Assembly: GCA_033782935.1 (NCBI GenBank)
Contig: JAWQEG010000286.1
Coordinates: 3,609,501-3,673,500 of the forward strand
Direction of reading: 5' to 3'
From: Petrolisthes cinctipes
Lineage: Eukaryota > Arthropoda > Malacostraca > Decapoda > Porcellanidae
DNA length: 64,000 nucleotides
Below, piece by piece: positions 11,284-24,900 of the stretch. Position numbers and translations under genes: made by a program. The notes beneath the pieces were generated by a model. It saw only the letters and a list, made by a program, of their open reading frames with translations, made no database searches and was not told the origin of the DNA. Within the stretch, counting starts at the first letter, position 1. The number at the start of each line of letters is the position of its first letter.

Positions 11284-13560
11284 TGTACAGATACCTTCTG
11301 GGACCTCTAAATATCGAATTTTCGGGTGTTTTGGGACTGAATTTGAGATATCGATTTTTTGGCACCTAAAATGTCGATTTTTAGCATGTTTTTAGCCTAT
11401 ATTTTGAAAATATTCTAGCACTGTGTAGGCATGTACAGATTGCTTCTGGGACCCCAAAATATTGAATTTTCGGGTGTTTTGAGCCTGAATTTGAGATATA
11501 AACGGGTACAGAAGATACATGCACATATTGACTTCGGGCATCTAAAATATCGATTTTCAGCATGTTTTGGGCCTGAATTTTGAAAATACTCTAACACGGA
11601 GTAGGCATGTACAGATTGCTTCTGGGACCCCAAAATATCGAATTTTCGGGTGTTTAGGGCCAGAATTTGAGATATAAACGGGTACAGAAGATGCATGCAC
11701 ATATCGACTTTTGGGCACCTAAAAGATCGATTTTCAGTATGTTTTTGGCCTGTATTTTGAAAATACTCTAACACGGAGTAGGCATGTACAGATACCTTCT
11801 GGGACCTCTAAATATCGAATTTTCGGGTGTTTTGGGACTGAATTTGAGATATCGATTTTTTGGCACCTAAAAGATCGATTTTTAGCATGTTTTTAGCCTA
11901 TATTTTGAAAATATTCTAGCACTGAGTACAGATTGCTTCTGGGACCCCAAAATATTGAATTTTCGGGTGTTTTGAGCCTGAATTTGAGATATAAACGGGT
12001 ACAGAAGATACATGCACATATTGACTTTGGGCACCAAAAATATCGATTTTCAGCATGTTTTGGGCCTGAATTTTGAAAATACTCTAACACGGAGTAGGCA
12101 TGTACAGATCGCTTCTGGGACCCCAAAATATCGAATTTTCGGGTGTTTAGGGCCAGAATTTGAGATATAAACGGGTACAGAAGATGCATGCACATATCGA
12201 CTTTTGGGCACCTAAAAGATCGATTTTCAGTATGTTTTTGGCCTGTATTTTGAAAATACTCTAACACGGAGTAGGCATGTACAGATACCTTCTGGGACCT
12301 CTAAATATCGAATTTTCGGGTGTTTTGGGACTGAATTTGAGATATCGATTTTTTGGCACCTAAAATGTCGATTTTTAGCATGTTTTTAGCCTATTTTTTG
12401 AAAATATTCTAGCACTTTGTAGGCATGTACAGATTGCTTCTGGGACCTCAAAATATTGAATTTTCGGGTGTTTTGAGCCTGAATTTGAGATATAAACGGG
12501 TACAGAAGATACATGCACATATTGACTTTGGGTATCTAAAATATCGATTTTCAGCATGTTTTGGGCCTGTATTTTGAAAATACTCTAACACTGAGTAAGC
12601 ATGTACAGATTGCTTCTGGGACCCCAAAATATTGAATTTTCGGGTGTTTTGAGCCTGAATTTGAGATATAAACGGGTACTGAAGATGCATGCACATATCG
12701 ACTTTTGTGCACCTAAAAGATCGATTTTCAGTATGTTTTGAGCATGTATTTTGAAAATACTCTAACACGGAGTAGGCATGTACAGATGGCTTCTGGGACC
12801 CCTAAATATCGAATTTTCGGGTGTTTTGGGACTGAATTTGAGATATCGACTTTTTGGCACCTAAAAGATCGATTTTTAGCATGTTTTTAACCTATATTTT
12901 GAAAATATTCTAGCACTGAGTAGGCATGTACAGATTGCTTCTGTGACCCCAAAATATTGAATTTTCGGGTGTTTTGAGCCTGAATTTGAGATATAAACGG
13001 GTACAGAAGATACATGCACATATTGACTTTGGGCACCAAAAATATCGATTTTCAGCATGTTTTGGGCCTGAATTTTGAAAATACTCTAACACGGAGTAGG
13101 CATGTACAGATCGCTTCTGGGACCCCAAAATATCGAATTTTCGGGTGTTTAGGGCCAGAATTTGAGATATAAACGGGTACAGAAGATGCATGCACATATC
13201 GACTTTTGGGCACCTAAAAGATCGATTTTCAGTATGTTTTTGGCCTGTATTTTGAAAATACTCTAACACGGAGTAGGCATGTACAGATACCTTCTGGGAC
13301 CTCTAAATATCGAATTTTCGGGTGTTTTGGGACTGAATTTGAGATATCGATTTTTTGGCACCTAAAATGTCGATTTTTAGCATGTTTTTAGCCTATATTT
13401 TGAAAATATTCTAGCACTGTGTAGGCATGTACAGATTGCTTCTGGGACCCCAAAATATTGAATTTTCGGGTGTTTTGAGCCTGAATTTGAGATATAAACG
13501 GGTACAGAAGATACATGCACATATTGACTTTGGGCACCAAAAATATCGATTTTCAGCATG

Positions 13561-16500
13561 TTTTGGGCCTGAATTTTAAAAATACTCTAACACGGAGTAG
13601 GCATGTACAGATCGCTTCTGGGACCCCAAAATATCGAATTTTCGGGTGTTTAGGGCCAGAATTTGAGATATAAACGGGTACAGAAGATGCATGCACATAT
13701 CGACTTTTGGGCACCTAAAAGATCGATTTTCAGTATGTTTTTGGTCTGTATTTTGAAAATACTCTAACACGGAGTAGGCATGTACAGATTGCTTCTGGGA
13801 CCCCAAAATATTGAATTTTCGGGTGTTTTGAGCCTGAATTTGAGATATAAACTGGTACAGAAGATACATGCACATATTGACTTTGGGCATCTAAAATATC
13901 GATTTTCAGCATGTTTTGGGCCTGTATTTTGAAAATACTCTAACACTGAGTAGGCATGTACAGATTGCTGCTGGGACCCCAAAATATTGAATTTTTGGGT
14001 GTTTTGAGCCTGAATTTGAGATATAAACGGGTACTGAAGATGCATGCACATATCGACTTTTGTGCACCTAAAAGATTGATTTTCAGTATGTTTTGAGCAT
14101 GTATTTTGAAAATACTCTAACACGGAGTAGGCATGTACAGATCGCTTCTGGGACCCCTAAATATCGAATTTTCGGGTGTTTTGGGACTGAATTTGAGATA
14201 TCGACTTTTTGGCACCTAAAAGATCGATTTTTAGCATGTTTTTAGCCTATATTTTGAAAATATTCTAGCACTGAGTACAGATTGCTTCTGGGACCCCAAA
14301 ATATTGAATTTTCGGGTGTTTTGAGACTGAATTTGAGATATAAACGGGTACAGAAGATACATGCACATATTGACTTTGGGCACCAAAAATATCGATTTTC
14401 AGCATGTTTTGGGCCTGAATTTTGAAAATACTCTAACACGGAGTAGGCATGTACAGATCGCTTCAGGGACCCCAAAATATCGAATTTTCGGGTGTTTAGG
14501 GCCAGAATTTGAGATATAAACGGGTACAGAAGATGCATGCACATATCGACTTTTGGGCACCTAAAAGATCGATTTTCAGTATGTTTTTGGTCTGTATTTT
14601 GAAAATACTCTAACACGGAGTAGGCATGTATAGATACCTTCTGGGACCTCTAAATATCGAATTTTCGGGTGTTTTGGGACTAAATTTGAGATATCGATTT
14701 TTTGGCACCTAAAATGTCGATTTTTAGCATGTTTTTAGCCTATTTTTTGAAAATATTCTAGCACTGTGTAGGCATGTACAAATTGCTTCTGGGACCTCAA
14801 AATATTGAATTTTCGGGTGTTTTGAGCCTGAATTTGAGATATAAACGGGTACAGAAGATACATGCACATATTGACTTTGGGTATCTAAAATATCGATTTT
14901 CAGCATGTTTTGGGCCTATATTTTGAAAATACTCTAACACTGAGTAAGCATGTACAGATTGCTTCTGGGACCCCAAAATATTGAATTTTCGGGTGTTTTG
15001 AGCCTGAATTTGAGATATAAACGGGTACTGAAGATGCATGCACATATCGACTTTTGTGCACTTAAAAGATCGATTTTCAGTATGTTTTGAGCATGTATTT
15101 TGAAAATACTCTAACACGGAGTAGGCATGTACAGATGGCTTCTGGGACCCCTAAATATCGAATTTTCGGGTGTTTTGGGACTGAATTTGAGATATCGACT
15201 TTTTGGCACCTAAAAGATCGATTTTTAGCATGTTTTTAGCCTATATTTTGAAAATATTCTAGCACTGTACAGATTGCTTCTGGGACCCCAAAATATTGAA
15301 TTTTCGGGTGTTTTGAGCCTGAATTTGAGATATAAACGGGTACAGAAGATACATGCACATATTGACTTTGGGCACCAAAAATATCGATTTTCAGCATGTT
15401 TTGGGCCTGAATTTTGAAAATACTCTAACACGGAGAAGGCATGTACAGATCGCTTCTGGGACCCCAAAATATCGAATTTTCGGGTGTTTAGGGCCAGATT
15501 TTGAGATATAAACGGGTACAGAAGATGCATGAACATATCGACTTTTGGGCACCTAAAAGATCGATTTTCAGTATGTTTTTGGCCTGTATTTTGAAAATAC
15601 TCTAACACGGAGTAGGCATGTACAGATACCTTCTGGGACCTCTAAATATCGAATTTTCGGGTGTTTTGGGACTGAATTTGAGATATCGATTTTTTGGCAC
15701 CTAAAATGTCGATTTTTAGCATGTTTTTAGCTTATATTTTGAAAATATTCTAGCACTGTGTAGGCATGTACAGATTGCTTCTGAGACCCCAAAATATTGA
15801 ATTTTCGGGTGTTTTGAGCCTGAATTTGAGATATAAACGGGTACAGAAGATACATGCACATATTGACTTTTGGCATCTAAAATATCGATTTTCAGCATGT
15901 TTTGGGCCTGTATTTTGAAAATACTCTAACACTGAGTAGGCATGTACAGATTGCTTCTGGGACCCCAAAATATTGAATTTTCGGGTGTTTTGAGCCTGAT
16001 TTTGAGATATAAACGGGTACTGAAGATGCATGCACATATCGACTTTTGTGCACCTAAAAGATCGATTTTCAGTATGTTTTGAGCATGTATTTTGAAAATA
16101 CTCTAACACGGAGTAGGCATGTACAGATTGCTTCTGGGACCCCAAAATATTGAATTTTCGGGAGTTTAGGGCCTGAATTTGAGATATAAACGGGTACAGA
16201 AGATACATGCACATATTGACTTTGGGCACCAAATATATCGATTTTCAGCATGTTTTTGGCCTGTATAATGAAAAAACTCTAACACGGAGTAGGCATGTAC
16301 AGATCGCTTCTGGGACCCCAAAATATCGAATTTTCGGGTTTTTAGGGCCAGAATTTGAGATATAAACGGGTACAGAAGATGCATGCACATATCGACTTTT
16401 GGGCACCTAAAAGATCGATTTTCAGTATGTTTTTGGCCTGTATTTTAAAAATACTCTAACACGGAGTAGGCATGTACAGATACCTTCTGGGACCTCTAAA

Positions 16501-18960
16501 TATCGAATTTTCGGGTGTTTTGGGACTAAATTTGAGATATCGATTTTTTGGCACCTAAAATGTCGATTTTTAGCATGTTTTTAGCCTATATTTTGAAAAT
16601 ATTCTAGCACTGTGTAGGCATGTACAGATTGCTTCTGGGACCCCAAAATATTGAATTTTCGGGTGTTTTGGGCCTGAATTTGAGATATAAACGGGTACAG
16701 AAGATACATGCACATATTGACTTTGGGCATCTAAAATATCGATTTTCAGCATGTTTTGGGCCTGTATTTTGAAAATACTCTAACACTGAGTAGGCATGTA
16801 CAGATTGCTTCTGGGACCCCAAAATATTGAATTTTCGGGTGTTTTGAGCCTGAATTTGAGATATGAACGGGTACTGAAGATGCATGCACATATCGACTTT
16901 TGTGCACCTAAAAGATCGATTTTCAGTATGTTTTGAGCATGTATTTTGAAAATACTCTAACACGGAGTAGGCATGTACAGATCGCTTCTGGGACCCCTAA
17001 ATATCGAATTTTCGGGTGTTTTGGGACTGAATTTGAGATATCGACTTTTTGGCACCTAATAGATCGATTTTTAGCAAGTTTTTAGCCTATATTTTGAAAA
17101 TATTCTAGCACTGAGTACAGATTGCTTCTGGGACCCCAAAATATTGAATTTTCGGGTGTTTTGAGCCTGAATTTGAGATATAAACGGGTACAGAAGATAC
17201 ATGCACATATTGACTTTGGGCACCAAAAATATCGATTTTCAGCATGTTTTGGGCCTGAATTTTGAAAATACTCTAACACGGAGTAGGCATGTACAGATTG
17301 CTTCTGGGACCCCAAAATATCGAATTTTCGAGTGTTTAGGGCCAGAATTTGAGATATAAACGGGTACAGAAGATGCATGCACATATCGACTTTTGGGCAC
17401 CTAAAAGATCGATTTTCAGTATGTTTTTGGCCTGTATTTTGAAAATACTCTAACACGGAGTAGGCATGTACAGATACCTTCTGGGACCTCTAAATATCGA
17501 ATTTTCGGGTGTTTTGGGACTGAATTTGAGATATCGATTTTTTGGCACCTAAAAGATCGATTTTTAGCATGTTTTTAGCCTATATTTTGAAAATATTCTA
17601 GCACTGAGTACAGATTGCTTCTGGGACCCCAAAATATTGAATTTTCGGGTGTTTTGAGCCTGAATTTGAGATATAAACGGGTACAGAAGATACATGCACA
17701 TATTGACTTTGGGCACCAAAAATATCGATTTTCAGCATGTTTTGGGCCGGAATTTTGAAAATACTCTAACACGGAGTAGGCATGTACAGATCGCTTCTGG
17801 GACCCCAAAATATCGAATTTTCGGGTGTTTAGGGCCAGAATTTGAGATATAAACGGGTACAGAAGATGCATGCACATATCGACTTTTGGGCACCTAAAAG
17901 ATCGATTTTCAGTATGTTTTTGGCCTGTATTTTGAAAATACTCTAACACGGAGTAGGCATGTACAGATACCTTCTGGGACCTCTAAATATCGAATTTTCG
18001 GGTGTTTTGGGACTGAATTTGAGATATCGATTTTTTGGCACCTAAAATGTCGATTTTTAGCATGTTTTTAGCCTATTTTTTGAAAATATTCTAGCACTTT
18101 GTAGGCATGTACAGATTGCTTCTGGGACCTCAAAATATTGAATTTTCGGGTGTTTTGAGCCTGAATTTGAGATATAAACGGGTACAGAAGATACATGCAC
18201 ATATTGACTTTGGGTATCTAAAATATCGATTTTCAGCATGTTTTGGGCCTGTATTTTGAAAATACTCTAACACTGAGTAAGCATGTACAGATTGCTTCTG
18301 GGACCCCAAAATATTGAATTTTCGGGTGTTTTGAGCCTGAATTTGAGATATAAACGGGTACTGAAGATGCATGCACATATCGACTTTTGTGCACCTAAAA
18401 GATCGATTTTCAGTATGTTTTGAGCATGTATTTTGAAAATACTCTAACACGGAGTAGGCATGTACAGATGGCTTCTGGGACCCCTAAATATCGAATTTTC
18501 GGGTGTTTTGGGACTGAATTTGAGATATCGACTTTTTGGCACCTAAAAGATCGATTTTTAGCATGTTTTTAACCTATATTTTGAAAATATTCTAGCACTG
18601 AGTAGGCATGTACAGATTGCTTCTGGGACCCCAAAATATTGAATTTTCGGGTGTTTTGAGCCTGAATTTGAGATATAAACGGGTACAGAAGATACATGCA
18701 CATATTGACTTTGGGCACCAAAAATATCGATTTTCAGCATGTTTTGGGCCTGAATTTTGAAAATACTCTAACACGGAGTAGGCATGTACAGATCGCTTCT
18801 GGGACCCCAAAATATCGAATTTTCGGGTGTTTAGGGCCAGAATTTGAGATATAAACGGGTACAGAAGATGCATGCACATATCGACTTTTGGGCACCTAAA
18901 AGATCGATTTTCAGTATGTTTTTGGCCTGTATTTTGAAAATACTCTAACACGGAGTAGGC
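13561..18960. repeat. Mosaic region copied from both flanks
   Basis: About 13.57-15.2 kb matches 19.75-21.4 kb at an offset of 6175 bp, sharing ATAAACTGGTACAG and the GATTGCTGCTGGGACC variant. About 15.2-18.96 kb matches 7.5-11.3 kb at an offset of 7678 bp. Near 13.78 kb a C2 unit is followed by B1 with no A unit between. The local cluster at 16264-16278, where TATTTTGAAAATAC has become TATAATGAAAAAAC, is absent from the partner copy near 8.59 kb. Confidence 0.85.
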
Positions 18961-21900
18961 ATGTACAGATACCTTCTGGGACCTCTAAATATCGAATTTT
19001 CGGGTGTTTTGGGACTGAATTTGAGATATCGATTTTTTGGCACCTAAAATGTCGATTTTTAGCATGTTTTTAGCCTATATTTTGAAAATATTCTAGCACT
19101 GTGTAGGCATGTACAGATTGCTTCTGGGACCCCAAAATATTGAATTTTCGGGTGTTTTGAGCCTGAATTTGAGATATAAACGGGTACAGAAGATACATGC
19201 ACATATTGACTTCGGGCATCTAAAATATCGATTTTCAGCATGTTTTGGGCCTGTATTTTGAAAATACTCTAACACTGAGTAGGCATGTACAGATTGCTGC
19301 TGGGACCCCAAAATATCGAATTTTTGGGTGTTTTGAGCCTGAATTTGAGATATAAACGGGTACTGAAGATGCATGCACATATCGACTTTTGTGCACCTAA
19401 AAGATCGATTTTCAGTATGTTTTGAGCATGTATTTTGAAAATACTCTAACACGGAGTAGGCATGTACAGTTCGCTTCTGGGACCCCTAAATATCGAATTT
19501 TCGGGTGTTTTGGGACTGAATTTGAGATATCGACTTTTTGGCACCTAAAAGATCGATTTTTAGCATGTTTTTAGCCTATATTTTGAAAATATTCTAGCAC
19601 TGAGTACAGATTGCTTCTGGGACCCCAAAATATTGAATTTTCGGGTGTTTTGAGCCTGAATTTGAGATATAAACGGGTACAGAAGATACATGCACATATT
19701 GACTTTGGGCACCAAAAATATCGATTTTCAGCATGTTTTGGGCCTGAATTTTAAAAATACTCTAACACGGAGTAGGCATGTACAGATCGCTTCTGGGACC
19801 CCAAAATATCGAATTTTAGGGTGTTTAGGGCCAGAATTTGAGATATAAACGGGTACAGAAGATGCATGCAAATATCGACTTTTGGGCACCTAAAAGATCG
19901 ATTTTCAGTATGTTTTTGGTCTGTATTTTGAAAATACTCTAACACGGAGTAGGCATGTACAGATTGCTTCTGGGACCCCAAAATATTGAATTTTCGGGTG
20001 TTTTGAGCCTGAATTTGAGATATAAACTGGTACAGAAGATACATGCACATATTGACTTTGGGCATCTAAAATATCGATTTTCAGCATGTTTTGGGCCTGT
20101 ATTTTGAAAATACTCTAACACTGAGTAGGCATGTACAGATTGCTGCTGGGACCCCAAAATATTGAATTTTTGGGTGTTTTGAGCCTGAATTTGAGATATA
20201 AACGGGTACTGAAGATGCATGCACATATCAACTTTTGTGCACCTAAAAGATCGATTTTCAGTATGTTTTGAGCATGTATTTTGAAAATACTCTAACACGG
20301 AGTAGGCATGTACAGATCGCTTCTGGGACCCCTAAATATCGAATTTTCGGGTGTTTTGGGACTGAATTTGAGATATCGACTTTTTGGCACCTAAAAGATC
20401 GATTTTTAGCATGTTTTTAGCCTATATTTTGAAAATATTCTAGCACTGAGTACAGATTGCTTCTGGGACCCCAAAATATTGAATTTTCGGGTGTTTTGAG
20501 CCTGAATTTGAGATATAAACGGGTACAGAAGATACATGCACATATTGACTTTGGGCACCAAAAATATCGATTTTCAGCATGTTTTGGGCCTGAATTTTGA
20601 AAATACTCTAACACGGAGTAGGCATGTACAGATCGCTTCTGGGACCCCAAAATATCGAATTTTCGGGTGTTTAGGGCCAGAATTTGAGATATAAACGGGT
20701 ACAGAAGATGCATGCACATATCGACTTTTGGGCACCTAAAAGATCGATTTTCAGTATGTTTTTGGTCTGTATTTTGAAAATACTCTAACACGGAGTAGGC
20801 ATGTATAGATACCTTCTGGGACCTCTAAATATCGAATTTTCGGGTGTTTTGGGACTAAATTTGAGATATCGATTTTTTGGCACCTAAAATGTCGATTTTT
20901 AGCATGTTTTTAGCCTATTTTTTGAAAATATTCTAGCACTGTGTAGGCATGTACAGATTGCTTCTGGGACCTCAAAATATTGAATTTTCGGGTGTTTTGA
21001 GCCTGAATTTGAGATATAAACGGGTACAGAAGATACATGCACATATTGACTTTGGGTATCTAAAATATCGATTTTCAGCATGTTTTGGGCCTATATTTTG
21101 AAAATATTCTAACACTGAGTAAGCATGTACAGATTGCTTCTGGGACCCCAAAATATTGAATTTTCGGGTGTTTTGAGCCTGAATTTGAGATATAAACGGG
21201 TACTGAAGATGCATGCACATATCGACTTTTGTGCACTTAAAAGATCGATTTTCAGTATGTTTTGAGCATGTATTTTGAAAATACTCTAACACGGAGTAGG
21301 CATGTACAGATGGCTTCTGGGACCCCTAAATATCGAATTTTCGGGTGTTTTGGGACTGAATTTGATATATCGACTTTTTGGCACCTAAAAGATCGATTTT
21401 TAGCATGTTTTTAACCTATATTTTGAAAATATTCTAGCACTGAGTAGGCATGTACAGATTGCTTCTGGGACCCCAAAATATTGAATTTTCGGGTGTTTTG
21501 AGCCTGAATTTGAGATATAAACGGGTACAGAAGATACATGCACATATTGACTTTGGGCATCTAAAATATCGATTTTCAGCATGTTTTGGGCCTGTATTTT
21601 GAAAATACTCTAACACTTAGTAGGCATGTACAGATTGCTTCTGGGACCCCAAAATATTGAATTTTCGGGTGTTTTGAGCCTGAATTTGAGATATAAACGG
21701 GTACTGAAGATGCATGCACATATCGACTTTTGTGCACCTAAAAGATCGATTTTCAGTATGTTTTGAGCATGTATTTTGAAAATACTCTAACACGGAGTAG
21801 GCATGTACAGATCGCTTCTGGGACCCCTAAATATCAAATTTTCGGGTGTTTTGGGACTGAATTTGAGATATCGACTTTTTGGCACCTAAAAGATCGATTT

Positions 21901-24900
21901 TTAGGATGTTTTTAGCCTATATTTTGAAAATATTCTAGCACTGTACAGATTGCTTCTGGGACCCCAAAATATTGAATTTTCGGGTGTTTTGAGCCTGAAT
22001 TTAAGATATAAACGGGTACAGAAGATACATGCACATATTGACTTTGGGCACCAAAAATATCGATTTTCAGCATGTTTTGGGCCTGAATTTTGAAAATACT
22101 CTAACACGGAGTATACATGTACAGATCGCTTCTGGGACCCCTAAATAACGAATTTTCGGGTGTTTTGGGACTGAATTTGAGATATCGACTTTTTGGCACC
22201 TAAAAGATCGATTTTTAGCATGTTTTTAGCCTATATTTTGAAAATATTCTAGCACTGAGTAGGCATGTACAGATTGCTTCTGGGACCCCAAAATATTGAA
22301 TTTTCGGGTGTTTTGAGCCTGAATTTGAGATATAAACGGGTACTGAAGATGCATGCACATATCGACTTTTGTGCACCAAAAAGATCGATTTTCAGTATGT
22401 TTTGAGCATGTATTTTGAAAATACTCTAACACGGAGTAGGCATGTACAGATCGCTTCTAGGACCCCTAAATAACGAATTTTCGGGTGTTTTGGGACTGAA
22501 TTTGAGATATCGACTTTTTGGCACCTAAAAGATCGATTTTTAGCATGTTTTTAGCCTATATTTTGAAAATATTCTAGCACTGAGTACAGATTGCTTCTGG
22601 GACCCCAAAATATTGAATTTTCGGGTGTTTTGAGCCGGAATTTGAGATATAAACGGGTACAGAAGATACATGCACATATTGACTTTGGGCACCAAAAATA
22701 TCGATTTTCAGCATGTTTTGGGCCTGAATTTTGAAAATACTCTAACACGGAGTAGGCATGTACAGATCGCTTCTGGGACCCCAAAATATCGAATTTTCGG
22801 GTGTTTAGGGCCAGAATTTGAGATATAAACGGGTACAGAAGATGCATGCACATATCGACTTTTGGGCACCTAAAAGATCGATTTTCAGTATGTTTTTGGT
22901 CTGTATTTTGAAAATACTCTAACACGGAGTAGGCATGTACAGATACCTTCTGGGACCTCTAAATATCGAATTTTCGGGTGTTTTGGGACTGAATTTGAGA
23001 TATCGATTTTTTGGCACCTAAAATGTCGATTTTTAGCATGTTTTTAGCCTATTTTTTGAAAATATTCTAGCACTGTGTAGGCATGTACAGATTGCTTCTG
23101 GGACCTCAAAATATTGAATTTTCGGGTGTTTTGAGCCTGAATTTGAGATATAAACGGGTAAAGAAGATACATGCACATATTGACTTTGGGTATCTAAAAT
23201 ATCGATTTTCAGCATGTTTTGGGCCTGTATTTTGAAAATACTCTAACACTGAGTAAGCATGTACAGATTGCTTCTGGGACCCCAAAATATTGAATTTTCG
23301 GGTGTTTTGAGCCTGAATTTGAGATATAAACGGGTACTGAAGATGCATGCACATATCGACTTTTGTGCACCTAAAAGATCGATTTTCAGTATGTTTTGAG
23401 CATGTATTTTGAAAATACTCTAACACGGAGTAGGCATGTACAGATGGCTTCTGGGACCCCTAAATATCGAATTTTCGGGTGTTTTGGGACTGAATTTGAG
23501 ATATCGACTTTTTGGCACCTAAAAGATCGATTTTTAGCATGTTTTTAACCTATATTTTGAAAATATTCTAGCACTGAGTAGGCATGTACAGATTGCTTCT
23601 GGGACCCCAAAATATTGAATTTTCGGGTGTTTTGAGCCTGAATTTGAGATATAAACGGGTACAGAAGATACATGCACATATTGACTTCGGGCATCTAAAA
23701 TATCGATTTTCAGCATGTTTTGGGCCTGTATTTTGAAAATACTCTAACACTGAGTAGGCATGTACAGATTGCTGCTGGGACCCCAAAATATCGAATTTTT
23801 GGGTGTTTTGAGCCTGAATTTGAGATATAAACGGGTACTGAAGATGCATGCACATATCGACTTTTGTGCACCTAAAAGATCGATTTTCAGTATGTTTTGA
23901 GCATGTATTTTGAAAATACTCTAACACGGAGTAGGCATGTACAGTTCGCTTCTGGGACCCCTAAATATCGAATTTTCGGGTGTTTTGGGACTGAATTTGA
24001 GATATCGACTTTTTGGCACCTAAAAGATCGATTTTTAGCATGTTTTTAGCCTATATTTTGAAAATATTCTAGCACTGAGTACAGATTGCTTCTGGGACCC
24101 CAAAATATTGAATTTTCGGGTGTTTTGAGCCTGAATTTGAGATATAAACGGGTACAGAAGATACATGCACATATTGACTTTGGGCACCAAAAATATCGAT
24201 TTTCAGCATGTTTTGGGCCTGAATTTTAAAAATACTCTAACACGGAGTAGGCATGTACAGATCGCTTCTGGGACCCCAAAATATCGAATTTTAGGGTGTT
24301 TAGGGCCAGAATTTGAGATATAAACGGGTACAGAAGATGCATGCACATATCGACTTTTGGGCACCTAAAAGATCGATTTTCAGTATGTTTTTGGTCTGTA
24401 TTTTGAAAATACTCTAACACGGAGTAGGCATGTACAGATTGCTTCTGGGACCCCAAAATATTGAATTTTCGGGTGTTTTGAGCCTGAATTTGAGATATAA
24501 ACTGGTACAGAAGATACATGCACATATTGACTTTGGGCATCTAAAATATCGATTTTCAGCATGTTTTGGGCCTGTATTTTGAAAATACTCTAACACTGAG
24601 TAGGCATGTACAGATTGCTGCTGGGACCCCAAAATATTGAATTTTTGGGTGTTTTGAGCCTGAATTTGAGATATAAACGGGTACTGAAGATGCATGCACA
24701 TATCGACTTTTGTGCACCTAAAAGATCGATTTTCAGTATGTTTTGAGCATGTATTTTGAAAATACTCTAACACGGAGTAGGCATGTACAGATCGCTTCTG
24801 GGACCCCTAAATATCGAATTTTCGGGTGTTTTGGGACTGAATTTGAGATATCGACTTTTTGGCACCTAAAAGATCGATTTTTAGCATGTTTTTAGCCTAT

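Larger units (their letters stand above)
7011..13560. repeat. Hexamer-rich region with a 1996-bp tandem duplication
   Basis: Unit order is mostly A1-B1-C1-A2-B2-C2. About 9.9-11.6 kb recurs at 11.9-13.5 kb at an offset of 1996 bp, equal to 501+493+501+501. The copies share markers such as CTAGCACTTTGTAGGCA (near 10413 and 12409) and CTTCTGTGACCCC. Around 8442 a C1 unit is followed directly by a B-type unit, so an A unit is missing. About 7.5-11.6 kb also matches 15.2-19.2 kb at an offset of 7678 bp with scattered substitutions. Confidence 0.87.
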
